A DNA stretch of 32,675 bases from Streptomyces gardneri (GCF_006539185.1 NZ_BJMN01000072.1:1-32675), one strand, 5' to 3'. Counted from the first letter of the stretch, positions 1-7,864 are shown. Notes: generated by a model from the letters alone, not told the origin. Numbers and translations are program-made.

Positions 1-636
1 CCCGCCACACCCGACGGTGTGGCGGGCTGCGTCGTGGAGGTCGTGGAGCACTTCGGCTGGACCGGACCCGTGGGAGTGACCTTCCCGGGCGTGGTGACGG
101 GCTCCACGATCCGTACCGCCGCCAATGTCGACAAGTCCTGGATCGGCGTCGACGCGGGCACCCTCCTGAGCGAGCGGCTCGGCGGCCTCCCGGTGACCGT
201 ACTGAACGACGCGGACGCGGCCGGGGTCGCGGAGATGACCTTCGGCGCGGGCCGGGGCCGCAAGGGCACGGTGATCCTCCTGACGCTCGGCACGGGCATC
301 GGCTCGGCCCTCTTCGTCGACGGCCGGCTCGTGCCCAACACGGAGCTGGGCCACCTGGAGCTGAAGGGCCACGATGCGGAGACGCGGGCCTCGACGAAGG
401 CCAGGGAGGACGAGGACCTCAGCTGGGAGCACTGGGCGAAGCGCCGGCTGACGAAGTACCTCGCGCACGTGGAGATGCTGTTCTCGCCGGAGCTGTTCAT
501 CATCGGCGGCGGGGTCAGCCGCAAGGCCGACAAGTTCCTCCCGCTGATCGAGGGCATCCGCGCGGAGATCGTCCCGGCGGAGCTCCAGAACAACGCGGGC
601 ATCGTGGGCGCGGCGATGGCGGCGGGCGAGGCCTGA
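1..636 (+). CDS. ppgK: Polyphosphate glucokinase, 5'-truncated by the window edge
   Basis: This ROK-family kinase phosphorylates glucose to glucose-6-phosphate using polyphosphate (often also ATP) in the cytoplasm. The frame is open from base 1, so the start and roughly the first 40 residues, including the usual N-terminal phosphate-binding DxGGT segment, lie upstream of the window. Visible features are the sugar-kinase core GVTFPGVV, the catalytic region LNDADAAG (the Asp that activates the sugar hydroxyl), the LTLGTGIGSA phosphate motif, the LVPNTELGHLEL segment typical of PPGK, and a C-terminal FIIGGGVS motif. The gene ends with TGA at 634-636. About 230 bp of extremely GC-rich DNA with a tandem repeat follows before the convergent DUF6542 gene. 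ROK glucokinase is the alternative, but NTELGHLEL and the short length favour PPGK. Confidence 0.9.
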   Translation, partial: PATPDGVAGCVVEVVEHFGWTGPVGVTFPGVVTGSTIRTAANVDKSWIGVDAGTLLSERLGGLPVTVLNDADAAGVAEMTFGAGRGRKGTVILLTLGTGIGSALFVDGRLVPNTELGHLELKGHDAETRASTKAREDEDLSWEHWAKRRLTKYLAHVEMLFSPELFIIGGGVSRKADKFLPLIEGIRAEIVPAELQNNAGIVGAAMAAGEA

Positions 637-748
637 GGCGAACGGGCGGGGAGCCCGCGGGCAAGCGGGCGACGGGCACACGGCCACGAGCCGACCGTGT
701 TCGGGCCGACCGGCCGAGGGCTACGAGCTGGGCGCCCGCGAGCGACAG

Positions 749-830
749 GCCGACCCGCCGCGGGCCGACCCGCCGCGGGCCGACCCGCCGCGGGCCGACC
801 CGCCGCGGGCCGACCGGCCGCGGGCCGACC
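749..830. repeat. 15-bp tandem repeat, five units plus a partial
   Basis: The unit GCCGACCCGCCGCGG is present four times without error (749-808), once with a single change (809-823), and then as a seven-base partial. It lies in the spacer between the convergent ppgK and DUF6542 genes. A period of 15 is a multiple of three, so any frame through it looks open (for example a repeated Arg-Pro-Ala-Ala-Gly), but no Shine-Dalgarno sequence or recognisable protein supports coding. Confidence 0.9.
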
Positions 831-847
831 CCGACCACGGGTCAGGC

Positions 848-862
848 CCTGTCCGGCGGATC
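848..862 (-). repeat. 15-nt motif just past a stop codon, copy 1
   Basis: CCTGTCCGGCGGATC on the plus strand (GATCCGCCGGACAGG in the direction of the gene) begins five bases after the TAG stop of the DUF6542 gene. The identical 15-mer recurs at 11015-11029, four bases past the chitinase stop, and a 13/15 version lies at 23616-23630, seven bases past the sdhB stop. Confidence 0.7.
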
Positions 863-867
863 AGGGT

Positions 868-1623
868 CTAGGCGACGGGGCGGCGGCCGGGCGCCGAGGG
901 GCGCCCACCCGCCTTCTCGGCCGCACCGGGGGCCGTCCGACCGGCGGCACCGGCAGCGGCAGCAGCGTTGCCGGCGGCGCGCTGCTGGCGGCGCCCCATG
1001 TCCCGTACCTTCCGCACGCTCGTGATGAGCCCGGCGACGAGGGTGCCGCCGTAGAGCCAGCCGGCGTGTACGGCGAGGGCGGTCACGACGGCCATGGCCT
1101 GGCCGCCGAGTCCACCCGTACCGCCCGCGATGGGGACGACACCGACGGCGAAGGCGATGGGCACGCTGATCGGGGCGGTGACGAGGTCGGCGGTACGGAC
1201 CCACAGCGCGGTCAGGGCGCTGACCGGCAGGAACAGGAGTCCGAAGACGAGCGGGGAGCCGTCGAGGATCAGCCGGTCGAGGAAACCGATCACCAGCATG
1301 GCGGCGGCGGCGAAGAGCCCGGCGCCGAGCCCGGTGAGCCGGGGGGAGGGGAACCGCCGCAGGGCGAGGACGACGGGCGGCACCGGCCGGGTGCCCGCAG
1401 GCCGCCCGGAACCGCGGCCGGGCACGGCGGCGGCCGCCGCGTCCACGGCCCGCTCGACGCGGGCGCCGCCGACGCCCCGCCCGGCCCTGCCGGTGACGCG
1501 GTACACGGCCACGCCCTCGACGGCCGCGCCGTCCACGAGCGCGCCGGGCGGCGCCACGGGCGGTGTGACGGGGTTTTGCGGCCGTCGGCGGCCTTGCGGC
1601 TGACTTGTCCTGTGCTGCTCCAC
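868..1623 (-). CDS. DUF6542-domain membrane protein
   Basis: A 251-residue protein with a low-complexity, Ala/Gly/Arg/Pro-rich N-terminal half (about 1-90), probably disordered and cytoplasmic. A compact hydrophobic domain follows (about 92-215) with three or four membrane-spanning stretches, for instance the segments around GAGLFAAAAMLVIGF, FGLLFLPVSAL and AMAVVTALAVHAGWLYG. The C-terminus is basic and Ala-rich. This layout matches the actinobacterial DUF6542 family, whose function is unknown; position next to ychF is typical in Streptomyces. The GTG at 1621-1623 has no Shine-Dalgarno sequence, but TACGTT ends seven bases before it, which suggests a leaderless transcript. It is divergent from ychF and convergent with ppgK. 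The N-terminal extent is the least certain part. Confidence 0.75.
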   Translation of the reverse strand: MEQHRTSQPQGRRRPQNPVTPPVAPPGALVDGAAVEGVAVYRVTGRAGRGVGGARVERAVDAAAAAVPGRGSGRPAGTRPVPPVVLALRRFPSPRLTGLGAGLFAAAAMLVIGFLDRLILDGSPLVFGLLFLPVSALTALWVRTADLVTAPISVPIAFAVGVVPIAGGTGGLGGQAMAVVTALAVHAGWLYGGTLVAGLITSVRKVRDMGRRQQRAAGNAAAAAGAAGRTAPGAAEKAGGRPSAPGRRPVA

Positions 1624-1629
1624 ACCACC

Positions 1630-1635
1630 AACGTA
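1630..1635 (-). promoter_or_regulatory. Putative -10 element of a leaderless promoter
   Basis: On the minus strand TACGTT (TAnnnT) ends seven bases before the GTG of the DUF6542 gene, where a transcript would begin at or next to the start codon. There is no purine-rich ribosome-binding site. No convincing -35 hexamer was found, so this is an inference. Confidence 0.4.
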
Positions 1636-1737
1636 GGTCGGAAGTGGCGGGGAACCCGGTCCGAGACACGCCCTTTGGGTGACGTTGCGCCCGAGATCGA
1701 CCGAAGGCCGGCGTCACTGGCCGGTTCGCCCCGCCCG

Positions 1738-1743
1738 TAAACT
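1738..1743 (+). promoter_or_regulatory. Putative -10 element upstream of ychF
   Basis: TAAACT matches TAnnnT and lies 41 bases before the ychF GTG, in otherwise GC-rich divergent DNA. The -35 position (TCACTG or CACTGG) is poor, so the promoter call is tentative. Confidence 0.35.
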
Positions 1744-1784
1744 GGGGGATCGGCCCACCATCCACACTTCAGGAAGTCGCCACC

Positions 1785-2873
1785 GTGTCGCTCACGATCG
1801 GAATCGTCGGTCTGCCGAATGTCGGCAAGTCGACCCTGTTCAACGCCCTGACCAAGAACGACGTGCTGGCGGCCAACTACCCGTTCGCCACGATCGAGCC
1901 CAACGTCGGAGTCGTCGGTGTCCCCGACGCCCGCCTGGCGGTCCTCGCGGGCATCTTCGGCTCGCAGAAGATCCTCCCCGCGACGGTGGACTTCGTCGAC
2001 ATCGCCGGCATCGTGCGCGGTGCCTCGGAGGGCGAGGGCCTCGGCAACAAGTTCCTCGCGAACATCCGCGAGTCGGACGCGATCTGCCAGGTCATCCGCG
2101 CCTTCAAGGACGAGAACGTCGTCCACGTCGACGGCAAGGTCTCGCCGAAGGACGACATCGAGACGATCAACACGGAGCTGATCCTCGCCGACCTCCAGTC
2201 GATCGAGAAGGCGGAGCCGCGCCTGACGAAGGAGTCCCGCCTCCAGAAGGAGAAGGTCGCGGTCCTCGCGGCCGTCCTCGAGGCGAAGAAGATCCTCGAA
2301 GCGGGCGACACGCTCTTCTCGAAGGGCATCGCCAAGGGCACGGAGCAGGGCGACCTCCTCCACGAGCTGCACCTGCTCACCACGAAGCCCTTCCTCTACG
2401 TCTTCAACGTGGACGAGGACGAGCTGACGGACGAGGCCTTCAAGGAGGAGCAGCGCGCGCTGGTCGCCCCCGCCGAGGCCATCTTCCTGAACGCGAAGCT
2501 GGAGCAGGAGCTCATCGAGCTGGAGGACGACGAGGCCCTCGAACTCCTCCAGTCGGTCGGCCAGGAAGAGCCGGGCATGGCCACCCTGGGCCGCGTCGGC
2601 TTCGCCACCCTGGGCCTCCAGACCTACCTGACGGCAGGCCCGAAGGAAACCCGCGCCTGGACGATCAAGAAGGGCGCCACCGCCCCCGAGGCCGCCGGCG
2701 TCATCCACACCGACTTCCAGCGCGGTTTCATCAAGGCGGAGATCATCTCCTTCGCCGACCTCGTCGAATGCGGCTCGGTCGCCGAGGCCCGCGCGAAGGG
2801 CAAGGCCCGCATGGAGGGCAAGGAGTACGTCATGCAGGACGGCGACGTGGTGGAGTTCCGCTTCAACGTCTGA
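1785..2873 (+). CDS. ychF: Redox-regulated P-loop ATPase YchF (OLA1 family)
   Basis: A 362-residue cytoplasmic OBG-family NTPase, the usual length for bacterial YchF. Family members bind ribosomes and hydrolyse ATP rather than GTP. The Walker A motif GLPNVGKS is at residues 9-16. The switch region reads YPFATIEPNVG and the Walker B region DFVDIAGIVRGAS. A helical arm (about 130-200) and a C-terminal TGS domain (about 280-362, containing RGFIKAE and QDGDVVEF) follow. The GTG start is supported by AGGAAG at 1771-1776. It is a single-gene unit closed by a strong hairpin at 2918-2955. Nothing about it is unusual. Confidence 0.97.
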   Translation: MSLTIGIVGLPNVGKSTLFNALTKNDVLAANYPFATIEPNVGVVGVPDARLAVLAGIFGSQKILPATVDFVDIAGIVRGASEGEGLGNKFLANIRESDAICQVIRAFKDENVVHVDGKVSPKDDIETINTELILADLQSIEKAEPRLTKESRLQKEKVAVLAAVLEAKKILEAGDTLFSKGIAKGTEQGDLLHELHLLTTKPFLYVFNVDEDELTDEAFKEEQRALVAPAEAIFLNAKLEQELIELEDDEALELLQSVGQEEPGMATLGRVGFATLGLQTYLTAGPKETRAWTIKKGATAPEAAGVIHTDFQRGFIKAEIISFADLVECGSVAEARAKGKARMEGKEYVMQDGDVVEFRFNV

Positions 2874-2917
2874 CGCGTCGCGTGGCGGCACATCGCCGCT
2901 CCTGCTCATACGCACGC

Positions 2918-2955
2918 CGGAAGGGGCCGGACTCGGATGAGTCCGGCCCCTTCCG
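2918..2955 (+). terminator. Strong hairpin terminator after ychF
   Basis: A perfect 17-bp stem (arms 2918-2934 and 2939-2955) closes a GGAT tetraloop, 45 bp after the ychF stop. It is GC-rich with no long T-run, as is common for Streptomyces terminators. Confidence 0.85.
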
Positions 2956-3127
2956 TATGCCCGTGCGCGCCCCCCGGTCCGGCGCGGCGGGGAGCTCACC
3001 GCCAGGTGCGGATTCGGACGGTGGGGCGGGATCGGGGAACGCCGCGTCGCGGTCGTCCCTCTTACCCCACGTATCCTCGTCTGCTGGGGATCGGGGGCCG
3101 GGGGACAAGGGATCGCGGAGGTAGAAG

Positions 3128-5788
3128 GTGGAGTTCCGGCTGCTCGGCTCCGTTGCGCTGGTGACGGAGGACGGCGACGTAGCCCTGGGGCCCGCCAAGC
3201 GGTCCAGTCTGCTCGCCATGCTCCTGCTGCGGCCCAACGGCGCCGTGAACGTGACGCAGCTGATCGACGCCCTGTGGGAGGACGAGCCGCCCACGCACGC
3301 CAAGACCGTCCTCCAGGGGCACGTCTCGCGGCTGCGGGCGCTGCTCGCCGAGCACGGGGCGGAGGCGTACGGCGTCGAGCTCGCCACCCAGGGGTCGGCG
3401 TACGTGCTGCGGATCCCGGAGTCGCTCGTCGACGCCCACCGCTTCGAGGAGCTCGTCGCGCTCGCCGGGGTCCAGCGTCAGCCCGGTGACGCCGTGCGGA
3501 TGCTGCGCGAGGCGCTCTCGTACTGGCAGGGGCCCGCGCTCACCGGGACCGTGCACAGCAGGCCGCTGGAGGCGGCCGCCGGGGGTCTCGAGGAGCTGCG
3601 GCTGGCCTCCGTGGAGGCCCTGGCCTCGGCCTACGGGGCGCTCGGCGAGCACGGGCGGGCCGCCGCCGTGCTCCGTACCGAGGCCGTCGCCCACCCCCTG
3701 CGCGAGTCCCTCGCCGCCGCACTGATGCTGGCGCTCGGCCGCGCCGGACGCCAGTCGGACGCCATCGACTGGTACCACCGCACGCGCCGGCTGCTCGCGG
3801 AGGAGCTCGGGGTGGACCCTGGCGAGGCGCTCGCCGAGGCGTACGCGACGCTCCTGCGCGCCGCCGAGCCCGCCGCCCGCGTCCCCCGCCCCGCCCTCCC
3901 GGTCGAGGCGTCCGTCCCCTTCGCGGCGCCGGAGCAACTGCCGCGCGCACCACGCGGATTCACCGGCCGGGGCGCCGAGCTGACCGACCTCGACCGCGCC
4001 GTCGGCGGTGTGGTCGCGCCCCTCTGCCTCGTCACCGGACCCGCCGGCGTCGGCAAGTCGGCCTTCGCCGTCCACTGGGCGTACGAGCGCCGCGCCGACT
4101 TCCCCGACGGTCGACTTTTCGCCGATCTGCGCGGCTTCAGCGACACCCCGGCGCCCGAGACCGCCGCCGTCCTCCGCGAGTTCCTGCTCGCGCTCGGCGT
4201 CCCGGCGCTGCGGATCCCGGAGGCCGCCGACGCGCGGGGCGCGCTCTTCCGCTCCCTCACGGCGAGCCGTCGCCTGCTCGTCGTCCTCGACAACGCACGC
4301 TCCTCCGAGCAGGTCAGGCCGCTGCTCCCCGGCGGCGACCTCTGCGCGACGGTCGTCACCAGCCGCGACCGGCTCAGCGGCCTCATCGCCTCCGACGCCG
4401 CCCGGCCCGTGCCGCTCGGGCATCTGCCGCCCGCCGCCTCGGCCGCCCTGCTCGCCACCGTGCTCGGCGAGGCGCGGGTCGCCGCCGAACCCGCCGCCGC
4501 CGAGCGGCTCGCCGGACTCTGCGACGGACTGCCCCTCGCGCTGCGCGTCACGGCGGCCCGGCTGGCCGAACGCCCGCAATGGAAGCTCGACGCGATGGTC
4601 GGCGAACTCGCCGACGAGCAGGTGAGGTTGACCCTCCTCGACGTGGAGGACGTCGGAGTCTCCGCCGCCCTGCGCCTCACCGTGCAGCAGCTCCCCGACT
4701 CCGCCGCCCGGATGTTCCGCGCGCTCGGCCTGCACACCGGATCCGACCTGGACCGCTTCGCGGCGGGCGCGCTCGCCGGCACGTCCCCGACGCACGCCTC
4801 CGCCGATCTGGACCGCCTCGCCGCCGCCCACCTCCTCACCGAGGCCGTTCCCGGCCGCTGGACCCCGCACGACCTCGTACGCCTCTACGCCCGCGGCATC
4901 GCCCCCGACGCCGACCCCGAGGGCCTGCCCCGCCTCCTCGACCACTACCTCTACACCGGGCTCGCCGCCGACGCCGCCGCCGAACCGGGCTCCCAGCCCT
5001 GCTACTCGCTGCCCGCCGACGCCCGAAGGCCCGCCGCCACGCGGGAGTTCGAGGACCGGGCGGCGGCGCTCGACTGGTACGCGGCCGAACGCCCCGCCCT
5101 GGAGGGCGCCGTGGCCGCCGCCGCGGCGCTCGGCCTCCACGACCGGGCCTGGCGGCTCGCCCTCGTGCAGTGGCCGCTGATGCTCATGCGGATCGGGGAC
5201 GGCTGGACGCCGCTCCTGGAGGCCGGGCTCGCCTCCGCCGAGCACGAGGGCAACTTCGACGCGCAGTCGCGGACCCGGGCGCTCCTCGGGTGGGTGCTGC
5301 ACGAGGAGGGGCGGGACGCCGAGGCGCTCGTCCACCTGGAGAAGGCGCCGATCCTCGCCGCCCGCGCCGGGGACACCGTCAGCGAGGCCATCGCGTACGT
5401 CAACTACGCCGCCGTCCTGGACTCGACCGGAGAGCACGAGCGCGCCGGACTGCTCATGGTCCACGCGGTCTCGCTCGCCGACCGCGCCGCCCACCCGTCC
5501 ACCCAGGTGCTGACCCTCCAGCATCTGGCGACGCACTGCCTGAAGGCCGGGGAGTACGACGAGGCACTCGCGCACACCGTTCGCGCGGGGGAACTGGTCA
5601 CACCCGACGCGGTGGTCGTCCGGGCGCAGCTGCAGATCGTCCGGGGCGAGGCGCTGGCCGGCGTGGGCCGCCTCGACGAGGCGGCTGACCAGCTGAAACG
5701 GGCGATCGTGGCAGCCGATGCCGCCGGGTTCACGGAGGGCTCCGTGCGGGCGGCGGAGCGGCTTTCGCGGCTGTCAGCGGATCGTTAG
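3128..5788 (+). CDS. AfsR/SARP-family transcriptional regulator (OmpR-type HTH, BTAD, NB-ARC, TPR)
   Basis: An 886-residue multidomain regulator. Residues 1-95 form the winged-helix DNA-binding domain (starts EFRLLGSVAL; contains VNVTQLIDALW and VLQGHVSRLRALL). Residues about 98-245 form the bacterial transcriptional activation domain (BTAD). Residues about 278-520 form an NB-ARC/STAND NTPase with Walker A GPAGVGKS at 304-311 and RLLVVLDNARS as Walker B. The remainder is helical and TPR-like. AfsR has this architecture, although this protein is about 100 residues shorter than S. coelicolor AfsR. The GTG start has GGAGG at 3117-3121. The gene ends with TAG at 5786-5788, inside an array of 11-bp-spaced repeats in front of a lipoprotein gene, so that gene is its most likely direct target. 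It is probably controlled by NTP binding or oligomerisation, possibly after phosphorylation. The gene is not afsR by any proof available here. Confidence 0.95.
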   Translation: MEFRLLGSVALVTEDGDVALGPAKRSSLLAMLLLRPNGAVNVTQLIDALWEDEPPTHAKTVLQGHVSRLRALLAEHGAEAYGVELATQGSAYVLRIPESLVDAHRFEELVALAGVQRQPGDAVRMLREALSYWQGPALTGTVHSRPLEAAAGGLEELRLASVEALASAYGALGEHGRAAAVLRTEAVAHPLRESLAAALMLALGRAGRQSDAIDWYHRTRRLLAEELGVDPGEALAEAYATLLRAAEPAARVPRPALPVEASVPFAAPEQLPRAPRGFTGRGAELTDLDRAVGGVVAPLCLVTGPAGVGKSAFAVHWAYERRADFPDGRLFADLRGFSDTPAPETAAVLREFLLALGVPALRIPEAADARGALFRSLTASRRLLVVLDNARSSEQVRPLLPGGDLCATVVTSRDRLSGLIASDAARPVPLGHLPPAASAALLATVLGEARVAAEPAAAERLAGLCDGLPLALRVTAARLAERPQWKLDAMVGELADEQVRLTLLDVEDVGVSAALRLTVQQLPDSAARMFRALGLHTGSDLDRFAAGALAGTSPTHASADLDRLAAAHLLTEAVPGRWTPHDLVRLYARGIAPDADPEGLPRLLDHYLYTGLAADAAAEPGSQPCYSLPADARRPAATREFEDRAAALDWYAAERPALEGAVAAAAALGLHDRAWRLALVQWPLMLMRIGDGWTPLLEAGLASAEHEGNFDAQSRTRALLGWVLHEEGRDAEALVHLEKAPILAARAGDTVSEAIAYVNYAAVLDSTGEHERAGLLMVHAVSLADRAAHPSTQVLTLQHLATHCLKAGEYDEALAHTVRAGELVTPDAVVVRAQLQIVRGEALAGVGRLDEAADQLKRAIVAADAAGFTEGSVRAAERLSRLSADR

Positions 5789-5813
5789 CGGTACGCAAGC
5801 GGGACGGCAGCGG
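5776..5813 (+). promoter_or_regulatory. Candidate SARP operator: four AGCGG repeats at 11-bp spacing
   Basis: AGCGG starts at 5776, 5787, 5798 and 5809, so each copy is exactly 11 bp from the next. The first three units also share a CG four bases after the core. SARP proteins are known to bind heptamer direct repeats with this one-turn spacing near the -35 region. GGATAC at 5827-5832 is a possible -10 element, 13 bases past the last core; this is somewhat farther than the roughly 8 bp usually quoted. The array overlaps the 3' end and stop codon of the SARP gene and lies about 75-110 bp before the lipoprotein start. Confidence 0.65.
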
Positions 5814-5840
5814 CGGGCCGGAAGCTGGATACAGCACGCA

Positions 5841-5852
5841 GTACGTACGTAC
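5841..5852. repeat. Perfect 12-bp palindrome in the lipoprotein leader
   Basis: GTACGTACGTAC is a perfect palindrome and a triple GTAC repeat. It lies about 35 bp upstream of the lipoprotein start, just after the possible -10. It could be an operator or simply part of the untranslated leader. Confidence 0.4.
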
Positions 5853-5887
5853 CGCGTCGACCGACAGCTTCACGGGGGAGAACCACC

Positions 5888-6691
5888 ATGCGTACCACCA
5901 TGCGGACCCACCACAAGGCCACCGTCCTGGCCGCCGCCGCCGTCACCGCCCTCTCGCTGGGCCTGACCGCCTGCGGCGGCGACACCGGCACCGGCGCCAA
6001 GGACGCGGGGAGCGCGAGCAGCTCGCACTCGGAGCAGGCCACCGGCGCGGCGGACACCGGTACGGACACCGGTACGGCCGACGGCACGTCCGACGCGGCC
6101 GACACGGCGGACGGGTCCACGGCCGGAGGGTCCACCTCCGGAGGCGTGAGCGAGGCCTCCGCCACCGGCGGCAAGGGCTCCACGAGCGGCAACGGCTCCA
6201 CCGGCGGCAAGACCGCCGCCAAGGCTTCCGCCAAGACCTCGACCAAGACCGCCGCCAAGGCCCCGGCCTGCGCCTACGGCGACATCAGGATCACCGCGGC
6301 GAAGGCGGACGAGGTCCCCACCGAGCACATCACCCTCACCGCCACCAACGTCTCCGGCCGCTCCTGCACCCTCCTCCAGTACCCGCTGATCGCCTTCGGC
6401 GACATCCAGACGGCCAAGGACGTCCCGGCCGTCGCGAAGAGCAAGCCGGCGGCCCCGGTCGTCCTGAAGCCCGGTGCCCCGGCGTACGCCAACGTGAGGG
6501 TCGCGCTCGGCGGCGTCGGCGAGGGCAACAAGGTCGTGAAGAGCTTCAACGTGAACCTCTTCGCCGCCGACGGCCCGGCCGAGGGCAGCATCGTCGTCAA
6601 GGCCCCCGCGGGCGGCCTCGCGGTCGACGAGACCGCAGCCAAGACGGGCTACTGGACGCACGAGCTCCGCAACGGCGCCGACGAGTTCTGA
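5888..6691 (+). CDS. Secreted lipoprotein with DUF4232 domain
   Basis: A 267-residue protein with a lipoprotein signal: basic start, hydrophobic segment and lipobox LTAC with the modified Cys at residue 29. It should therefore be anchored to the outer face of the membrane. A Thr/Ser/Gly/Asp-rich linker and an Ala/Lys/Thr-rich stretch (about 30-125) precede a beta-rich DUF4232 domain (about 128-262). That domain contains CAYGDIRIT, an NVSGRSCTLLQYP segment with a possible Cys-Cys disulfide, and a C-terminal GYWTHELRNGADEF. DUF4232 has no assigned function. The ATG has GGGGGAG at 5874-5880, seven bases away. It follows the SARP regulator in the same direction with a repeat array between them, so it is probably a SARP target. 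A hairpin at 6699-6726 ends the unit. Confidence 0.9.
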   Translation: MRTTMRTHHKATVLAAAAVTALSLGLTACGGDTGTGAKDAGSASSSHSEQATGAADTGTDTGTADGTSDAADTADGSTAGGSTSGGVSEASATGGKGSTSGNGSTGGKTAAKASAKTSTKTAAKAPACAYGDIRITAAKADEVPTEHITLTATNVSGRSCTLLQYPLIAFGDIQTAKDVPAVAKSKPAAPVVLKPGAPAYANVRVALGGVGEGNKVVKSFNVNLFAADGPAEGSIVVKAPAGGLAVDETAAKTGYWTHELRNGADEF

Positions 6692-6698
6692 TCGGGAG

Positions 6699-6726
6699 GG
6701 CCCGCCCGCGGGTCCGCGGGCGGGTC
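6699..6726. terminator. Bidirectional hairpin between convergent genes
   Basis: Arms 6701-6711 and 6714-6724 are perfectly complementary (CCCGCCCGCGG and its complement) and extend by two further pairs, one of them a wobble. The hairpin fills the 35-bp gap between the lipoprotein stop and the stop of the minus-strand PLP enzyme, so it can serve both. Confidence 0.8.
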
Positions 6727-7848
6727 CTAGCTCACCAGCCCCGTCTTCGCGCCCGCCCCGCACAGCGGCACCACGGTCAGGCCGGGGCGCGGCGGGGCGG
6801 CGCTGACCGCCGCCCAGCAGGCCACGCCCGTGGCCTCGACGAAGAGGCCGCGCTTCGCCAGGTCCCGCTGCGCGGTACGGATCTGATCGTCGGTCACCGT
6901 GAGGAACGTACCGCCCGTCTCGCGTACCGCCCGGAGGATCTGGCGGGCGCGGGGCGGGGCCGGGACCGCGATGCCCTCGGCGAGGGTGGGGCGAGCGGGG
7001 GCGGGGGCGGTGATGTCGTCCGCGCCCGCGTGGAAGGCGGCCGCCAGCGGGGAGACCGCCTCGGCCTGCACGGCGACGAGGGCGGGCCGGGTGTCCGTGA
7101 GGCCCTGCCGGCGCAGTTCGTCGAGGGCGAGGGCGGCGCCGAGAAGCAGCGTGCCGTTGCCGACGGGGACGACGATCGTGTCGGGGAGCCGGCCGCCGAG
7201 CTCCTCCCAGAGCTCGTACACATAGGTCTTGGTGCCGTGCAGGAAGTACGGGTTGTAGACGTGCGAGGCGTAGAACGTGCCGGGTGCGTCGGCGGCCTCG
7301 CGCGCCGCCCGGGCGGTGGCCTCGCGGTCGCCGGGCACCTCGACGACACGGGCTCCGTGCGCCCGGATCTGCTCCAGCTTCTTCGGGGACGTCCCCTCGG
7401 GCACGTACACGAGGCTGTCGAGCCCGGCCCGGGCTCCGTACGCGGCGACGGCCGTGCCCGCGTTGCCGCTGCTGTCGGCCACGACCCGGTCGAGGCCCCC
7501 GGCGCGCGCCAGCCGCAGCGCGTGCGCGGCGAGCATCACCGCGCCCCTGTCCTTGAAGGACAGCGTCGGCATGAGGAAATCGAGTTTGGCCGAAACCGAC
7601 TCCGTGAGCGGGACGAGGGGTGTGCGGCCCTCCCCGAGGGTCACCTCGGCTCCGTACGGCAGGGGAGGCAGCGCCTCCGCGTACCGCCACAAGGAATTCA
7701 CACGTGACGCGAGGGACGTGAGTGAGGGGAGGGATGCCGGTGCCGGCGTGAACTCCAGGTCCCAGGGGCCACGGCACTTCGGACAACACCAGGTGAGCGC
7801 GTCCGTGGGGGAGTGAACTCGGCAGCGAGGGCACACGTAGTCGGTCAC
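6727..7848 (-). CDS. Threonine synthase-like PLP-dependent enzyme with N-terminal zinc ribbon
   Basis: A 373-residue fold-type II PLP enzyme. The N-terminus carries a rubredoxin-like zinc ribbon (C6, C9, C22, C25, with C21 adjacent). The PLP lysine is K99 in SFKDRG. The phosphate-binding Gly-rich loops are SSGNAGTAVAAYG and VPVGNGTLL, and the C-terminus has PLCGAGAKTG. This is the threonine-synthase/cysteate-synthase group; an exact substrate cannot be read from sequence. Streptomyces usually has a dedicated thrC elsewhere, so this copy may be a paralogue acting on another phosphorylated amino acid. The GTG start at 7846-7848 has no clear Shine-Dalgarno sequence; CATCCT lies six bases upstream, so a leaderless transcript is possible. 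It is divergent from the S8 protease gene across DNA with two palindromes. Confidence 0.9.
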   Translation of the reverse strand: MTDYVCPRCRVHSPTDALTWCCPKCRGPWDLEFTPAPASLPSLTSLASRVNSLWRYAEALPPLPYGAEVTLGEGRTPLVPLTESVSAKLDFLMPTLSFKDRGAVMLAAHALRLARAGGLDRVVADSSGNAGTAVAAYGARAGLDSLVYVPEGTSPKKLEQIRAHGARVVEVPGDREATARAAREAADAPGTFYASHVYNPYFLHGTKTYVYELWEELGGRLPDTIVVPVGNGTLLLGAALALDELRRQGLTDTRPALVAVQAEAVSPLAAAFHAGADDITAPAPARPTLAEGIAVPAPPRARQILRAVRETGGTFLTVTDDQIRTAQRDLAKRGLFVEATGVACWAAVSAAPPRPGLTVVPLCGAGAKTGLVS

Positions 7849-7864
7849 GGGGCCAGGATGTCAG

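Noticed and set aside
697..1740. Plus-strand open frame with a repeated Ala-Ala-Gly-Arg-Pro segment
   Set aside because: It results from the 15-bp repeat and from the shadow of the minus-strand DUF6542 gene; there is no ribosome-binding site.
3062..5575. Open frame of 837 codons antisense to the SARP gene
   Set aside because: Low-complexity Gly/Arg/Glu-rich product and no domain; the sense strand encodes a complete SARP.
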